A program made the position numbers and the translations under genes. Below, in pieces: positions 1 to 8,483 of a stretch of DNA of 35,551 nucleotides. The notes under the pieces were generated by a model. The model was not told where the DNA came from, did no database searches, and saw nothing but the letters and a program-made list of their open reading frames with translations. This stretch comes from an uncultured Ruminococcus sp. (GTDB lineage Bacteria; Bacillota; Clostridia; Oscillospirales; Ruminococcaceae), in contig CAMBJF010000002.1 of assembly GCA_945867875.1 (NCBI GenBank), positions 1 through 35,551 of the forward strand. Reading direction: 5' to 3'. Numbering within the stretch: the stretch's first letter is position 1; each line of letters opens with the position of its first letter.

Positions 1-208
1 TTTTAAAGCGGTTGAGCAATCTCAAAATCTTTTCTTAACAAACCAACTTTTATTTAAAATAATCCAATAAAACGATTAAATTTTACCAAAAAAGTATCTG
101 TTCATAAAAAATTTGCATTTGCTGATTATTGCACGGAAAATGTGTTGTTAGAATGCACAAAGGCAATGTAAGAAATAAGTGAGAATTGTAAAACTTTTAC
201 AAGACCCC
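1..208. other. AT-rich upstream region with no gene
   Basis: This stretch is strongly AT-rich and holds no open reading frame with a ribosome binding site on either strand. I see no tRNA, riboswitch motif or array. It is probably the distal part of the glgB upstream region; the tail of the previous gene lies outside the window. Confidence 0.6.
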
Positions 209-237
209 TTGTAATCTGATGCACAATCTGTTAAAAT
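209..237 (+). promoter_or_regulatory. Probable sigma-A promoter for glgBCD
   Basis: TTGTAA (209-214) and TAAAAT (232-237) are separated by 17 bases, a good match to housekeeping promoter boxes. The transcript would have a leader of roughly 75 bases before glgB, including a small GCAGA/TCTGC hairpin and the ribosome binding site AAAGGTGG. No other convincing promoter is seen before glgC or glgD, which suggests that glgB, glgC and glgD are one unit. Confidence 0.6.
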
Positions 238-320
238 ATTAGTTAAGATAAGCAGAGGTATCTGCACAAGCGGATCCGGGCTGCTTTTAACAAAGTCTGA
301 AAGGTGGATATAAATTAAAT

Positions 321-2540
321 ATGAGCGAAAATAAAAACAAATCCTCTATCGGAGATTATGATTTTCCTCTCTTTGTTTTCCACGAGGGCAGCAACTGCGA
401 GGCTTTCAACTTCTTCGGTGCTCACAAGGGCGTTAAGGACGGCAGGGAGGGCGTTTACTTCCGTGTATGGGCACCCAATGCAAAGTCCGTTTCCCTTGTC
501 GGCGACTTCAACGAATGGGACAGACGGAAAAATCCTATGTACCGTCTTGATGACCCCACTGTATGGGAAATTTTCGTTGAGGGCGTGGAGCAGTATTTTA
601 CCTACAAATACAGCGTCGAGACCTCTCATATGAGCATTGTTGACAAGGCTGACCCATATGGAACGCATATGGAACTCCGACCCAGCACCGCTTCAAAATA
701 TTTCGATATCGACGGCTATGAGTGGCACGATAAAAAGTGGTACGATCATAAGAAAAAGACCAATGTTTACAAGAGCCCTATGAACATCTATGAGGCTCAC
801 TTGGGTTCCTGGAAGCAGTATAAGGACGGCTCTCCCTTTGATTATGTGAAATTCGCCCACGAAATGTCCGATTATTTAAAGGATATGGGCTACACACATC
901 TGGAGCTTATGCCCCTTGCGGAATATCCCTTTGACGGCTCCTGGGGCTATCAGGTAATCGGATATTACGCTCCCACATCACGCTACGGAACTCCTGAGCA
1001 GTTTATGCAGATGATAGATATTTTCCATCAGAACGGCATAGGAGTTATCCTGGACTGGGTGCCCGCACATTTCCCCAAGGACAGCGCAGGTCTGTTTGAA
1101 TTTGACGGCGACTGCTGCTATGAATACAGCGATCCTCTCAAAAAAGAGCACGCTGCATGGGGTACGAGAGTTTTCGACTACGGCAAGGGCGAGGTAAGGA
1201 GCTTCCTTATTTCAAACGCAATTTACTGGATAGAAAAGTTCCACGTTGACGGACTGAGAGTCGATGCAGTGGCTTCAATGCTGTATCTTGACTATGACAG
1301 ACGTGAGTGGAGACCCAACAAGAACGGCGGTCACGAAAACCTTGAGGCTATTGAGTTTTTGCAGAAGCTGAATACAACAGTATTCTCCAGAAACCCCGAT
1401 GTACTGATGATCGCCGAGGAGTCTACTGCATGGCCTATGGTCACAAAGCCTGCGGATATCGGCGGTCTGGGATTCAACTTCAAGTGGAATATGGGCTGGA
1501 TGAACGACACCCTTTCCTATATGCGCACCGACCCCATTTACAGAGCGGGAGACCACGGCAAGCTCACCTTCTCCTTCTTCTATGCATTCAGCGAGAATTT
1601 CGTGCTCCCTATCTCCCACGATGAGGTGGTCCACGGAAAGGCTTCTCTTTTCAACAAGATGAGCAGCGGCACTATGGAGGGCAAATTTGCAAGCCAGAGA
1701 GCCTTTGCGGCATATATGATAGCTCACCCCGGAAAGAAGCTCAACTTTATGGGCAATGACTTCTCCCAGGTCATCGAGTGGAACTACGAAAAGGAGCTTG
1801 ACTGGATGCTGCTGGGCTTCGAGAGCCACCGCAAGATGAATGATTTCTACAGAGACCTGAATCATCTCTACAAAGAGCTTCCCGCTTTCTGGCACGATGA
1901 TGATTCATGGGACGGCTTCAAGTGGATATGTGCCGATGACTACACTCAGAGCGTCATTTCGTTCAGACGTATCGACAACTCCAATCCCGAAAAGCCTGAG
2001 GAAATTATCGTTGTCTGCAACTTCGTTCCCGTTCAGAGAAATGACTACAAAATAGGCGTTCCCTATGAGGGCACCTACGAGCAGATATTCTCCACCGACG
2101 ACATCAAGTACGGCGGCAGCGGCGAGGTGGACAACGGCAAGATAAAGGCAAAGGAATATTCAATGCACGGCTGCGATTATTCCATCAGCCTTACTATCCC
2201 CGGACTTTCCGCAATGTTCTTCCGTCACGTTACTCCCAAGACCCGCCGCAAAAAGGCAGGGGACAAGATAGACGTTACGGGTACAGCTTCCGTTAAGGAA
2301 ACTTCTTCTTCCAAGGAAGAAACAACTAACGAAGCTCCCAAGAAGTCATCAAAGGCTGCAAAGGCAGAGAAAACGGTCAAGACCGAGAAAACTGCTGCAA
2401 AGAAGCCCGCAGAAGTAAAGGCAGCAGATGCTAAAACATCTGAGACCAAAGCATCTGCAAATGAAAATGAAAAACCGTCGGCAGAGGCTGCTCCCAAGAA
2501 ACGGGGACGCAAGCCAAAGACCGATAAATCGGCGGAATAA
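321..2540 (+). CDS. glgB: 1,4-alpha-glucan (glycogen) branching enzyme with a charged C-terminal tail
   Basis: GH13 enzyme that cuts alpha-1,4 chains and rejoins them as alpha-1,6 branches in glycogen. An N-terminal CBM48-like region (about residues 35-125) precedes the catalytic barrel. The four GH13 regions are visible: LDWVPAHFP, GLRVDAVASM with nucleophile D315, MIAEES with acid/base E366, and SHDEVVHGK with D434. The family-typical enzyme ends near residue 637. Beyond that is a low-complexity tail of about 100 residues rich in Lys, Ala, Glu, Ser and Thr, ending in KKRGRKPK (726-733), which resembles an AT-hook. The tail keeps the same reading frame and ends in a normal stop, so it is not an assembly join. 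The gene is first in glgBCD; glgC starts 32 bases downstream. The branching activity is secure; the function of the tail is unknown. Confidence 0.97.
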   Translation: MSENKNKSSIGDYDFPLFVFHEGSNCEAFNFFGAHKGVKDGREGVYFRVWAPNAKSVSLVGDFNEWDRRKNPMYRLDDPTVWEIFVEGVEQYFTYKYSVETSHMSIVDKADPYGTHMELRPSTASKYFDIDGYEWHDKKWYDHKKKTNVYKSPMNIYEAHLGSWKQYKDGSPFDYVKFAHEMSDYLKDMGYTHLELMPLAEYPFDGSWGYQVIGYYAPTSRYGTPEQFMQMIDIFHQNGIGVILDWVPAHFPKDSAGLFEFDGDCCYEYSDPLKKEHAAWGTRVFDYGKGEVRSFLISNAIYWIEKFHVDGLRVDAVASMLYLDYDRREWRPNKNGGHENLEAIEFLQKLNTTVFSRNPDVLMIAEESTAWPMVTKPADIGGLGFNFKWNMGWMNDTLSYMRTDPIYRAGDHGKLTFSFFYAFSENFVLPISHDEVVHGKASLFNKMSSGTMEGKFASQRAFAAYMIAHPGKKLNFMGNDFSQVIEWNYEKELDWMLLGFESHRKMNDFYRDLNHLYKELPAFWHDDDSWDGFKWICADDYTQSVISFRRIDNSNPEKPEEIIVVCNFVPVQRNDYKIGVPYEGTYEQIFSTDDIKYGGSGEVDNGKIKAKEYSMHGCDYSISLTIPGLSAMFFRHVTPKTRRKKAGDKIDVTGTASVKETSSSKEETTNEAPKKSSKAAKAEKTVKTEKTAAKKPAEVKAADAKTSETKASANENEKPSAEAAPKKRGRKPKTDKSAE

Positions 2541-2572
2541 GCCGCATAAAACCGAAAGGAAGGATTTTAAAG

Positions 2573-3781
2573 ATGTACACTAAAAAAGAATGCGTCGCAA
2601 TGCTTTTGGCAGGCGGACAGGGCAGCCGTTTGTATGCCCTCACTCAGGATATGGCAAAGCCTGCCGTTCCATACGGAGGAAAGTACAGGATCATTGACTT
2701 CCCTCTTTCCAACTGCGTAAACTCAGGTATCGACACCGTTGGTGTTCTTACTCAGTATCAGCCTCTGGTGCTCAATGACTACATCGGAAACGGTCAGCCT
2801 TGGGACCTTGACAAGCAGTACGGCGGCGCTCACTGCCTGCCTCCTTATCAGACAGCTCTCGGCGCTGAGTGGTATAAGGGCACTGCGAACGCTATCTATC
2901 AGAACATCGCTTTTGTTGACCGATACAATCCCGATTATGTTGTAGTTCTCTCAGGCGACCACATCTACAAGATGGATTACAACGTAATGCTCAGCTACCA
3001 CAAGGAGAAGAACGCTGCGGCTACTATCGCCGTTCTTGATGTTCCTATGGAGGAGGCTTCCCGTTTCGGAATTATGATAACCGATGACGACGGAAACATC
3101 GTTGACTTCGAGGAAAAGCCTAAGAATCCCCGTTCCACACTTGCTTCAATGGGTATTTATATCTTCACCTGGAGCAAGCTCAGACAGTACCTTATCGACA
3201 ACGAGAACAACCCCGATGAGGACAAGGATTTCGGTAAGGCTATCATACCCAATATGATGAACGCAGGCGAGAAGCTTGTTGCTTGGACATTTGACGGCTA
3301 CTGGAAGGACGTTGGAACTCTGGACTCCCTCTGGGAAGCAAATATGGACCTTCTTAATCCCAATATCCCCATTGACCTTTACGACCCCGACTGGAAGATG
3401 TATTCCAGAAACCCCGTTCTCCCTCCTCAGTACATAGGCGACAATGCAAATGTTGAAAACTCTATGATCGCAGAGGGCTGCAACATTGACGGAAACATCG
3501 ACTTCTCCGTTATTTACGAGGGCGTTACCATCGAAAAGGGCGCTACTGTCACCGACTCCATTATTATGCCCGGTACTGTCATCAAGGAGGGCGCTACAGT
3601 TGAGTACGCTATCGTTGGTGAGAACAGCGTCATCGAAAAGGGCGCACACGTTGGTGCACGTCCCGAAACTGTTGAGAACAGAGATGACTGGGGCATCGCA
3701 GTTATCGGAAACAAGATAACCATTGCCGAGGGTCAGGTAGTAGGACCCAAGCAGATGGTCCCCGATATCAAGAAGAAGTAA
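2573..3781 (+). CDS. glgC: Glucose-1-phosphate adenylyltransferase (ADP-glucose pyrophosphorylase)
   Basis: Makes ADP-glucose from glucose-1-phosphate and ATP, the committed step of bacterial glycogen synthesis. The nucleotidyltransferase signature GGQGSRL lies at residues 14-20, followed by KPAVPYGGKYRIIDFPLSN, WYKGTANA (100-107), SGDHIY (127-132) and FEEKPK (179-184), all typical of active GlgC. The C-terminal third (about 290-385) has the hexapeptide repeats of a left-handed beta helix that carries the allosteric and oligomer contacts. The length of 402 residues is normal. The start is supported by GAAAGGAAGG upstream. It sits between glgB and glgD, the usual Clostridia/Bacilli order, and likely forms a hetero-oligomer with GlgD. 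Confidence 0.97.
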   Translation: MYTKKECVAMLLAGGQGSRLYALTQDMAKPAVPYGGKYRIIDFPLSNCVNSGIDTVGVLTQYQPLVLNDYIGNGQPWDLDKQYGGAHCLPPYQTALGAEWYKGTANAIYQNIAFVDRYNPDYVVVLSGDHIYKMDYNVMLSYHKEKNAAATIAVLDVPMEEASRFGIMITDDDGNIVDFEEKPKNPRSTLASMGIYIFTWSKLRQYLIDNENNPDEDKDFGKAIIPNMMNAGEKLVAWTFDGYWKDVGTLDSLWEANMDLLNPNIPIDLYDPDWKMYSRNPVLPPQYIGDNANVENSMIAEGCNIDGNIDFSVIYEGVTIEKGATVTDSIIMPGTVIKEGATVEYAIVGENSVIEKGAHVGARPETVENRDDWGIAVIGNKITIAEGQVVGPKQMVPDIKKK

Positions 3782-3810
3782 GAGCTTCACGGAAGGAAGG
3801 TTAATATAAA

Positions 3811-4935
3811 ATGAGCTTAAATAAGAAAATCCTTGGCGTAATTTTCGCCAATATGCACGAGGACGTTGTTCCCGAGCTTACCCGTCAGAGAACAATGGGC
3901 TCGGTTATGTTCGGCGGCAGATACAGACTTATCGACTTCACACTTTCCAATATGGCAAACTCCGGCATTGACGAGGTGGGCGTTGTTACAAAGTCCAACT
4001 ACCAGTCCCTCCTTGACCACTTAGGTTCAGGCAGAGAGTGGGATATGGCAAGAAAGAACGGCGGACTTCACCTCCTCCCTCCTTTCTCCAATATGACAAG
4101 CGGTATGTACAGAGGCCGTCTTGAGGCCCTTTACGGAATCACCGATTTTATCCGTCATTCCGACGCTGATTATGTTATCATGTCCGACTGCGATGTTGTA
4201 ACAAGCCTTGACTACAACAAGCTTTATGACGCCCACATCAAGAGCGGCGCTGACATCACAGCGGTGTATGCAAAGTCCAACCTTGACCTTGACGCTGCGG
4301 CTCACACCAATGTTTTCGGGATCAACAACGAGGGACGCATAAACAACGTTCTCATCAATCCCGAGATAAGCGGTGAGTGCAACATCTCCCTCAATACATA
4401 CATCATCTCCAAGCCCCTGCTTATGAGTATGATAACCGATGCTGCCGCAAAGGGCATCTACAGCTTTGCAAAGAGCATTCTTCAGGCTCAGTGCGGAAGA
4501 TACAAGATAATGGCTTACAAGCACGAGGGATATTTCTCCAAGATAACCTCTATCAAGAGCTATTATGACGCAAATATGGCTCTCCTCGACACTGAGAGCA
4601 GAAAGAAGCTCTTCCCCGACAATGCGCCCGTTTACACAAAGATACGTGATAATCCTCCCGCAAAGTTCGCTATCGGCGCAAAGGTAAAGAACTCCCTTAT
4701 CGCTGACGGCTGCATCATCGAGGGCACTGTTGAAAATTCCATTCTGTTCAGAGGCGCAAAGGTTGCAAAGGGTGCTGTTGTCAAGGACTGCGTAATTATG
4801 CAGGACAGCGTTATCGGCAAGAACTGCAGCATCAGCTGCGTTATCACCGACAAAATCGTAAACATCTCCGACCAGAAGATACTCACAGGCTCCAAGAACT
4901 TCCCCATTTACATTGGCAAGGGCGCACAGATATAA
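3811..4935 (+). CDS. glgD: GlgD, GlgC-like regulatory subunit
   Basis: A GlgC paralogue. It keeps the fold signatures GGRYRLIDFTLSN near residues 35-47 and a C-terminal hexapeptide-repeat helix. It lacks the glycine-rich GGxGxRL nucleotide loop: the corresponding stretch reads ILGVIFANMHED. The SGDH signature of GlgC is replaced by MSDCDVV. In B. subtilis and Geobacillus, GlgD has little activity alone and raises the activity of GlgC, and the same role is inferred here. It starts 29 bases after glgC with the ribosome binding site GGAAGGAAGG and is followed by a strong terminator, so it closes the glgBCD unit. Confidence 0.95.
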   Translation: MSLNKKILGVIFANMHEDVVPELTRQRTMGSVMFGGRYRLIDFTLSNMANSGIDEVGVVTKSNYQSLLDHLGSGREWDMARKNGGLHLLPPFSNMTSGMYRGRLEALYGITDFIRHSDADYVIMSDCDVVTSLDYNKLYDAHIKSGADITAVYAKSNLDLDAAAHTNVFGINNEGRINNVLINPEISGECNISLNTYIISKPLLMSMITDAAAKGIYSFAKSILQAQCGRYKIMAYKHEGYFSKITSIKSYYDANMALLDTESRKKLFPDNAPVYTKIRDNPPAKFAIGAKVKNSLIADGCIIEGTVENSILFRGAKVAKGAVVKDCVIMQDSVIGKNCSISCVITDKIVNISDQKILTGSKNFPIYIGKGAQI

Positions 4936-4965
4936 CAAAGTTAAAGCCGAAAATGGCTTGATATC

Positions 4966-5015
4966 ACAGTGACATCGGGCCTGCGGCTTACCCGCAGGCT
5001 CGGTTGCTGTTTTTT
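4966..5015 (+). terminator. Terminator after glgD
   Basis: A long hairpin with core arms GCCTGCGG and CCGCAGGC around CTTAC, flanked by CGG/TCG pairs and an outer ACAG/CTGT pairing. It ends directly in six T residues. It separates glgBCD from glgA. A weak -10 like TATTAT at 5034 could start glgA, but no good -35 goes with it; read-through is the alternative. Confidence 0.7.
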
Positions 5016-5084
5016 CAGAATGCTTCCTGAGACTATTATAAACAGCGGCAATTATACCTTCCGAGAGAAAGGATTTGAATATAT

Positions 5085-6506
5085 ATGAGAATACTTTACA
5101 CAGCTTCCGAGGCGCTCCCTTATGCGGCGTCAGGCGGTCTTGCAGATGTTGCGGGCTCACTTCCTGCGGCTTTGTGCAAGGCAGGACACGACTGTCGTGT
5201 TGTGCTCCCCCTTTACAAGAGCATCAAGCCCGAGCTGAGGAAAAAGCTTAAATTTTTAAAGAACTTCACCGTTGATGTGGGCTGGAGAAAGCAGTACTGC
5301 GGCGTTTTCGAGGGCCACGAAAACGGCGTTACCTATTATCTTCTCGATAATGAATACTACTACGCAAGAGACGGACTTTACGGCTTCTATGATGACTGCG
5401 AGAGATTTGTATTCCTCTCCCGTGCAGTAATGGAGCTTATCAAGCAGATAGACTGGAAACCCCAGATAATCAACTGCAACGACTGGCAGACTGCTCTTGT
5501 TCCCGTTTATTATCAGACCTACTACAAGTTCCAGTACGGCTATGAGGACATCAAGACCGTTTTCACTATCCACAATATCCAGTATCAGGGAAGATACGGT
5601 ATGGACGTTATCAACGATATTATGGGCATACCTATGTATCACGCAAAGCTCCTTGAGTATGACGGTGCTGTGAACCTTATGAAGGCTGCCTTCGAGACCG
5701 CCGACAAGATAACCACCGTTTCCCCCAGCTATGCATGGGAGATACTTGACCCATGGTATTCCCACGGTCTGGACAGGGCTCTTACAAACAAGCAGTATAA
5801 GCTCTGCGGCTTCTTAAACGGCATCGACACCAAGCTTTATGACCCCGAGCACGACCCCCTTATCCCTGCTCATTTCAGCTCAAAGGACATTTCGGGCAAG
5901 GCAAAGTGCAAGGCAGAGCTTCTGAAGTCGCTGAACCTTTCTGCAGGCGACGAGCCTGTTATCGGCATAATCACGAGATTTGTCTCCCACAAGGGCATCG
6001 ACCTTATCAAGTATGTTTTCGAGGAAATGCTGGGACTTGGCTGCAAGTTTGCGGTGCTTGGTTCGGGCGAGAAAATTTACGAGGACTTCTTCAAGGAAAT
6101 GGCGTGGAGATATCCTGACAAGGTAAGCGTTACACTGGGCTTTATGCCTGACCTTGCAAGAAAGATCTATGCAGGTGCGGATATGTTCCTTATGCCCTCT
6201 CAGAGCGAGCCCTGCGGTCTTGCTCAGATGATATCCATGCGCTACGGAACACTGCCTATCGTAAGAGAGACAGGCGGGCTCAGAGACAGCGTAAGAGATG
6301 CAGGCGGCGAGAACGGCAACGGCTTTACTTTCAAGACCTATAACGCTCACGATATGCTTAACGCCGTAAGCAGAGCCTGTGACTATTATCACGACAAGGC
6401 AGCGTGGGAGAAGCTTGTCAAGGAAACTATGAAGAACGATTTCAGCTGGGATAACTCCGCAAAGCTGTATATCGGTCTTTACAAGGAGCTTGCAGGGGAA
6501 GAGTAA
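5085..6506 (+). CDS. glgA: Glycogen synthase (ADP-glucose), GT5
   Basis: Transfers glucose from ADP-glucose to the growing alpha-1,4-glucan chain. A GT-B fold glycosyltransferase of normal length (473 residues). The N-terminal sugar-nucleotide loop reads YAASGGLADVAGSLP at 13-27. E. coli GlgA has Lys15 in its KTGG motif at the matching place; here position 15 is Ala. The C-terminal catalytic signature SEPCGL (374-379, with E375) and the following RYGTLPIV and ETGGLRDSV blocks are intact. The ribosome binding site GAGAAAGGA precedes the ATG. It lies downstream of the glgBCD terminator, so it may be transcribed at its own level. Enzyme identity is secure; the Ala15 change is an oddity. Confidence 0.96.
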   Translation: MRILYTASEALPYAASGGLADVAGSLPAALCKAGHDCRVVLPLYKSIKPELRKKLKFLKNFTVDVGWRKQYCGVFEGHENGVTYYLLDNEYYYARDGLYGFYDDCERFVFLSRAVMELIKQIDWKPQIINCNDWQTALVPVYYQTYYKFQYGYEDIKTVFTIHNIQYQGRYGMDVINDIMGIPMYHAKLLEYDGAVNLMKAAFETADKITTVSPSYAWEILDPWYSHGLDRALTNKQYKLCGFLNGIDTKLYDPEHDPLIPAHFSSKDISGKAKCKAELLKSLNLSAGDEPVIGIITRFVSHKGIDLIKYVFEEMLGLGCKFAVLGSGEKIYEDFFKEMAWRYPDKVSVTLGFMPDLARKIYAGADMFLMPSQSEPCGLAQMISMRYGTLPIVRETGGLRDSVRDAGGENGNGFTFKTYNAHDMLNAVSRACDYYHDKAAWEKLVKETMKNDFSWDNSAKLYIGLYKELAGEE

Positions 6507-6544
6507 TACTGATACACCTCAGTATTGGTTCACAATTAACAGAC

Positions 6545-6577
6545 AGACCCGTTTTGTTCGGACGGGTCTTTTTTTGT
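6545..6577 (+). terminator. Terminator after glgA
   Basis: AGACCCGT (6545-6552) pairs with ACGGGTCT (6562-6569) and is followed by a run of T residues. A textbook Rho-independent terminator that ends the glycogen region. Confidence 0.9.
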
Positions 6578-6643
6578 TTAGGCAAATGCCTATTATGCTG
6601 TAATAACGGTGCAGTGGTTTGACAATTTTGAACATTATTACAA

Positions 6644-6672
6644 TTGACAACGTTTTCATAGTGTGATATAAT
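6644..6672 (+). promoter_or_regulatory. Sigma-A promoter of the GGDEF/EAL gene
   Basis: TTGACA (6644-6649), 17 bases, TATAAT (6667-6672): a perfect consensus promoter with TG one base before the -10 (extended -10). It is expected to be strong, which is notable for a signalling gene. Confidence 0.88.
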
Positions 6673-6721
6673 ATTTAAATAACATTGGAATTATATTTTT
6701 TTCGGAAGGGGAAAAAAGGGA

Positions 6722-8419
6722 ATGGAAAGCTGTGGATTCGGCGGCTGTGTTCTTGATTTTTGGGGGAAAATTAGTGCAAATACAGATGATATCGGCAGGG
6801 CTGTGCTATGTATCCGTCAGGCTCTTGGCGATGTTGCGGAAAATATCAGACTTGGAAGGGCTGTCCTTTCAGTAAGGGCAGCATCGGACAAAATTAAGAC
6901 AGTGGGGCTTGGTGACACCGAGCTTTATACCTCTCCTGCGGGATATGAGGACAGCGCTGTTACTGTGAGCACGGTTTCAAAGCAGGGCGGAGTTATGTCC
7001 GTTTCGGTATGTCCCGAAAAGGGCACTGAATGGAATGACGGTGAAAAGCAGGCTATGGAACTTCTTGCAAAGACCTGCTGTCTCCTTTGCAGCAGGGCAA
7101 AGGCTGTTGAGCTTATGGAGGAAGCCAAGTTCATCGACAATCTGACAGGGGTTGCCAACACTGACGGATTTACCCGCTATGTGGGTATGCTTGCGGCAAA
7201 GGGCGAGCTTGTGAATTACGCTGCGGCGTTTATGAACATTAAGAATTTCAAGTACGTTAACAAGGTCTACGGCAGCGGGCAGGGCGATAAGCTTTTAAAG
7301 CAGTTTGCGGAGTCTATGAGCAAGTTTATCGGCACTGACGGAAAATTTGCCCGTCTTGGCGGCGATAATTTTATCCTGCTTATCAAAAAGGGCAGAGTTA
7401 ACGACCTCCGTGTTTTTATTGATGCACTTTCTTTTGAAATGGGCGGGGGCGAAATTACTCAGGCTTATGACCTCAGGCTGCGTATGGGAATTTACGAAGC
7501 CTGTCAGAATGATACGGTATCGGACATTATGAACAAGTCCTCAATTGCCTACATAAATGCAAGGTCGGACAGGGTCAAGGACGTTGTTTATTTCTCGCCG
7601 CTGCTCCTTGAAGAATCAAACCACAGAAAAACCATATCCACACTTTTCCCAAAGGCTCTCGAAAAGAGGGAGTTTGCGGTATATTATCAGCCTAAGGTAA
7701 GTCTTGATGACAATAAGCTCTGCGGCTGTGAGGCTCTTTGCAGATGGATACGTGACGGCAAGGTCGTTCCGCCTATGGAATTTATCCCCGTGCTGGAAAG
7801 CGAGGGCTCGGTTTGCAGGCTCGATTTTTATGTGCTTGAAAGGGTCTGCGAGGACATTAAGGGCTGGCTTGATGCGGGCATTGAGCCTGTAAAGGTGTCG
7901 GTGAATTTCTCGAAGAATCATCTTCACAACAAGCGCCTTGCCGACCAGATAATCGGCATTATCAAGAAATACGGCATCGGCGGAAAGTATCTCGAAATTG
8001 AGCTTACCGAGATGACAGGCTCTGATGACCTTAATGCAATGAGCGTTTTCGTGGACGTGATGAAGGAAAACGGCGTGGGCACATCTATCGACGATTTCGG
8101 AACGGGATATTCCTCTCTCAACCTCTTAAAAGACCTTGATGTTGATGTTATCAAGCTGGACAAATCTTTCTTTACCAATATAAACGAAGCTGACGGCGGC
8201 ATTTCCACCGATAGGATTGTTGTCAAGAACATTGTAAATATGGTGAATGAGCTTAATATGGAGGCTATTTCCGAGGGCGTTGAGACAAAGTCTCAGGCGG
8301 ATTTCCTCAGAAATGTGAATTGCAGTATGGCTCAGGGCTTCCTGTTTGACCGTCCTCTGCCAAAGGGCGAGTTTGAGACAAGGCTCACTGACGGGGAGTT
8401 TTATACGGATAAAGGTTAA
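6722..8419 (+). CDS. Degenerate GGDEF plus EAL domain protein, probable cyclic di-GMP phosphodiesterase
   Basis: A 565-residue protein with no signal peptide or membrane span, so probably cytosolic. Residues 1-130 are an undefined, possibly GAF-like sensory region. A GGDEF domain follows (about 138-275), but its active-site loop reads GGDNF (213-217): the catalytic Glu is Asn, so cyclase activity is unlikely and the domain may only bind GTP or act as a regulator. The EAL domain (about 305-555) looks complete: EAL at 337-339 in CEALCRW, then VSVNFSKNHL, LEIELTE, IDDFGTGYSSL, IKLDKSFF, EGVET and QGFLFDRPLP. The likely reaction is hydrolysis of cyclic di-GMP to pGpG. It is a single gene with its own promoter and terminator. 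Its role, perhaps in motility or adhesion, is inferred from the family and from the flagellar genes in this window. Confidence 0.9.
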   Translation: MESCGFGGCVLDFWGKISANTDDIGRAVLCIRQALGDVAENIRLGRAVLSVRAASDKIKTVGLGDTELYTSPAGYEDSAVTVSTVSKQGGVMSVSVCPEKGTEWNDGEKQAMELLAKTCCLLCSRAKAVELMEEAKFIDNLTGVANTDGFTRYVGMLAAKGELVNYAAAFMNIKNFKYVNKVYGSGQGDKLLKQFAESMSKFIGTDGKFARLGGDNFILLIKKGRVNDLRVFIDALSFEMGGGEITQAYDLRLRMGIYEACQNDTVSDIMNKSSIAYINARSDRVKDVVYFSPLLLEESNHRKTISTLFPKALEKREFAVYYQPKVSLDDNKLCGCEALCRWIRDGKVVPPMEFIPVLESEGSVCRLDFYVLERVCEDIKGWLDAGIEPVKVSVNFSKNHLHNKRLADQIIGIIKKYGIGGKYLEIELTEMTGSDDLNAMSVFVDVMKENGVGTSIDDFGTGYSSLNLLKDLDVDVIKLDKSFFTNINEADGGISTDRIVVKNIVNMVNELNMEAISEGVETKSQADFLRNVNCSMAQGFLFDRPLPKGEFETRLTDGEFYTDKG

Positions 8420-8430
8420 CGGATAATGAA

Positions 8431-8459
8431 AGCCGCTTCCGACGATTCGGGAGCGGCTT
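8431..8459. terminator. Bidirectional terminator between the GGDEF/EAL gene and trpA
   Basis: AGCCGCTTCCGA and TCGGGAGCGGCT form a stem around a four-base loop, between two converging genes. The arms belong to the same AGCCGCT...AGCGGCT type as the hairpins at 23969 and 25607. Confidence 0.75.
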
Positions 8460-8483
8460 GTTTCATAATATTCGTATTATATA

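Noticed and set aside
4027..5160. 377-codon minus-strand frame opposite glgD and the start of glgA
   Set aside because: Crosses a terminator and two genes on the other strand; composition typical of a shadow frame.
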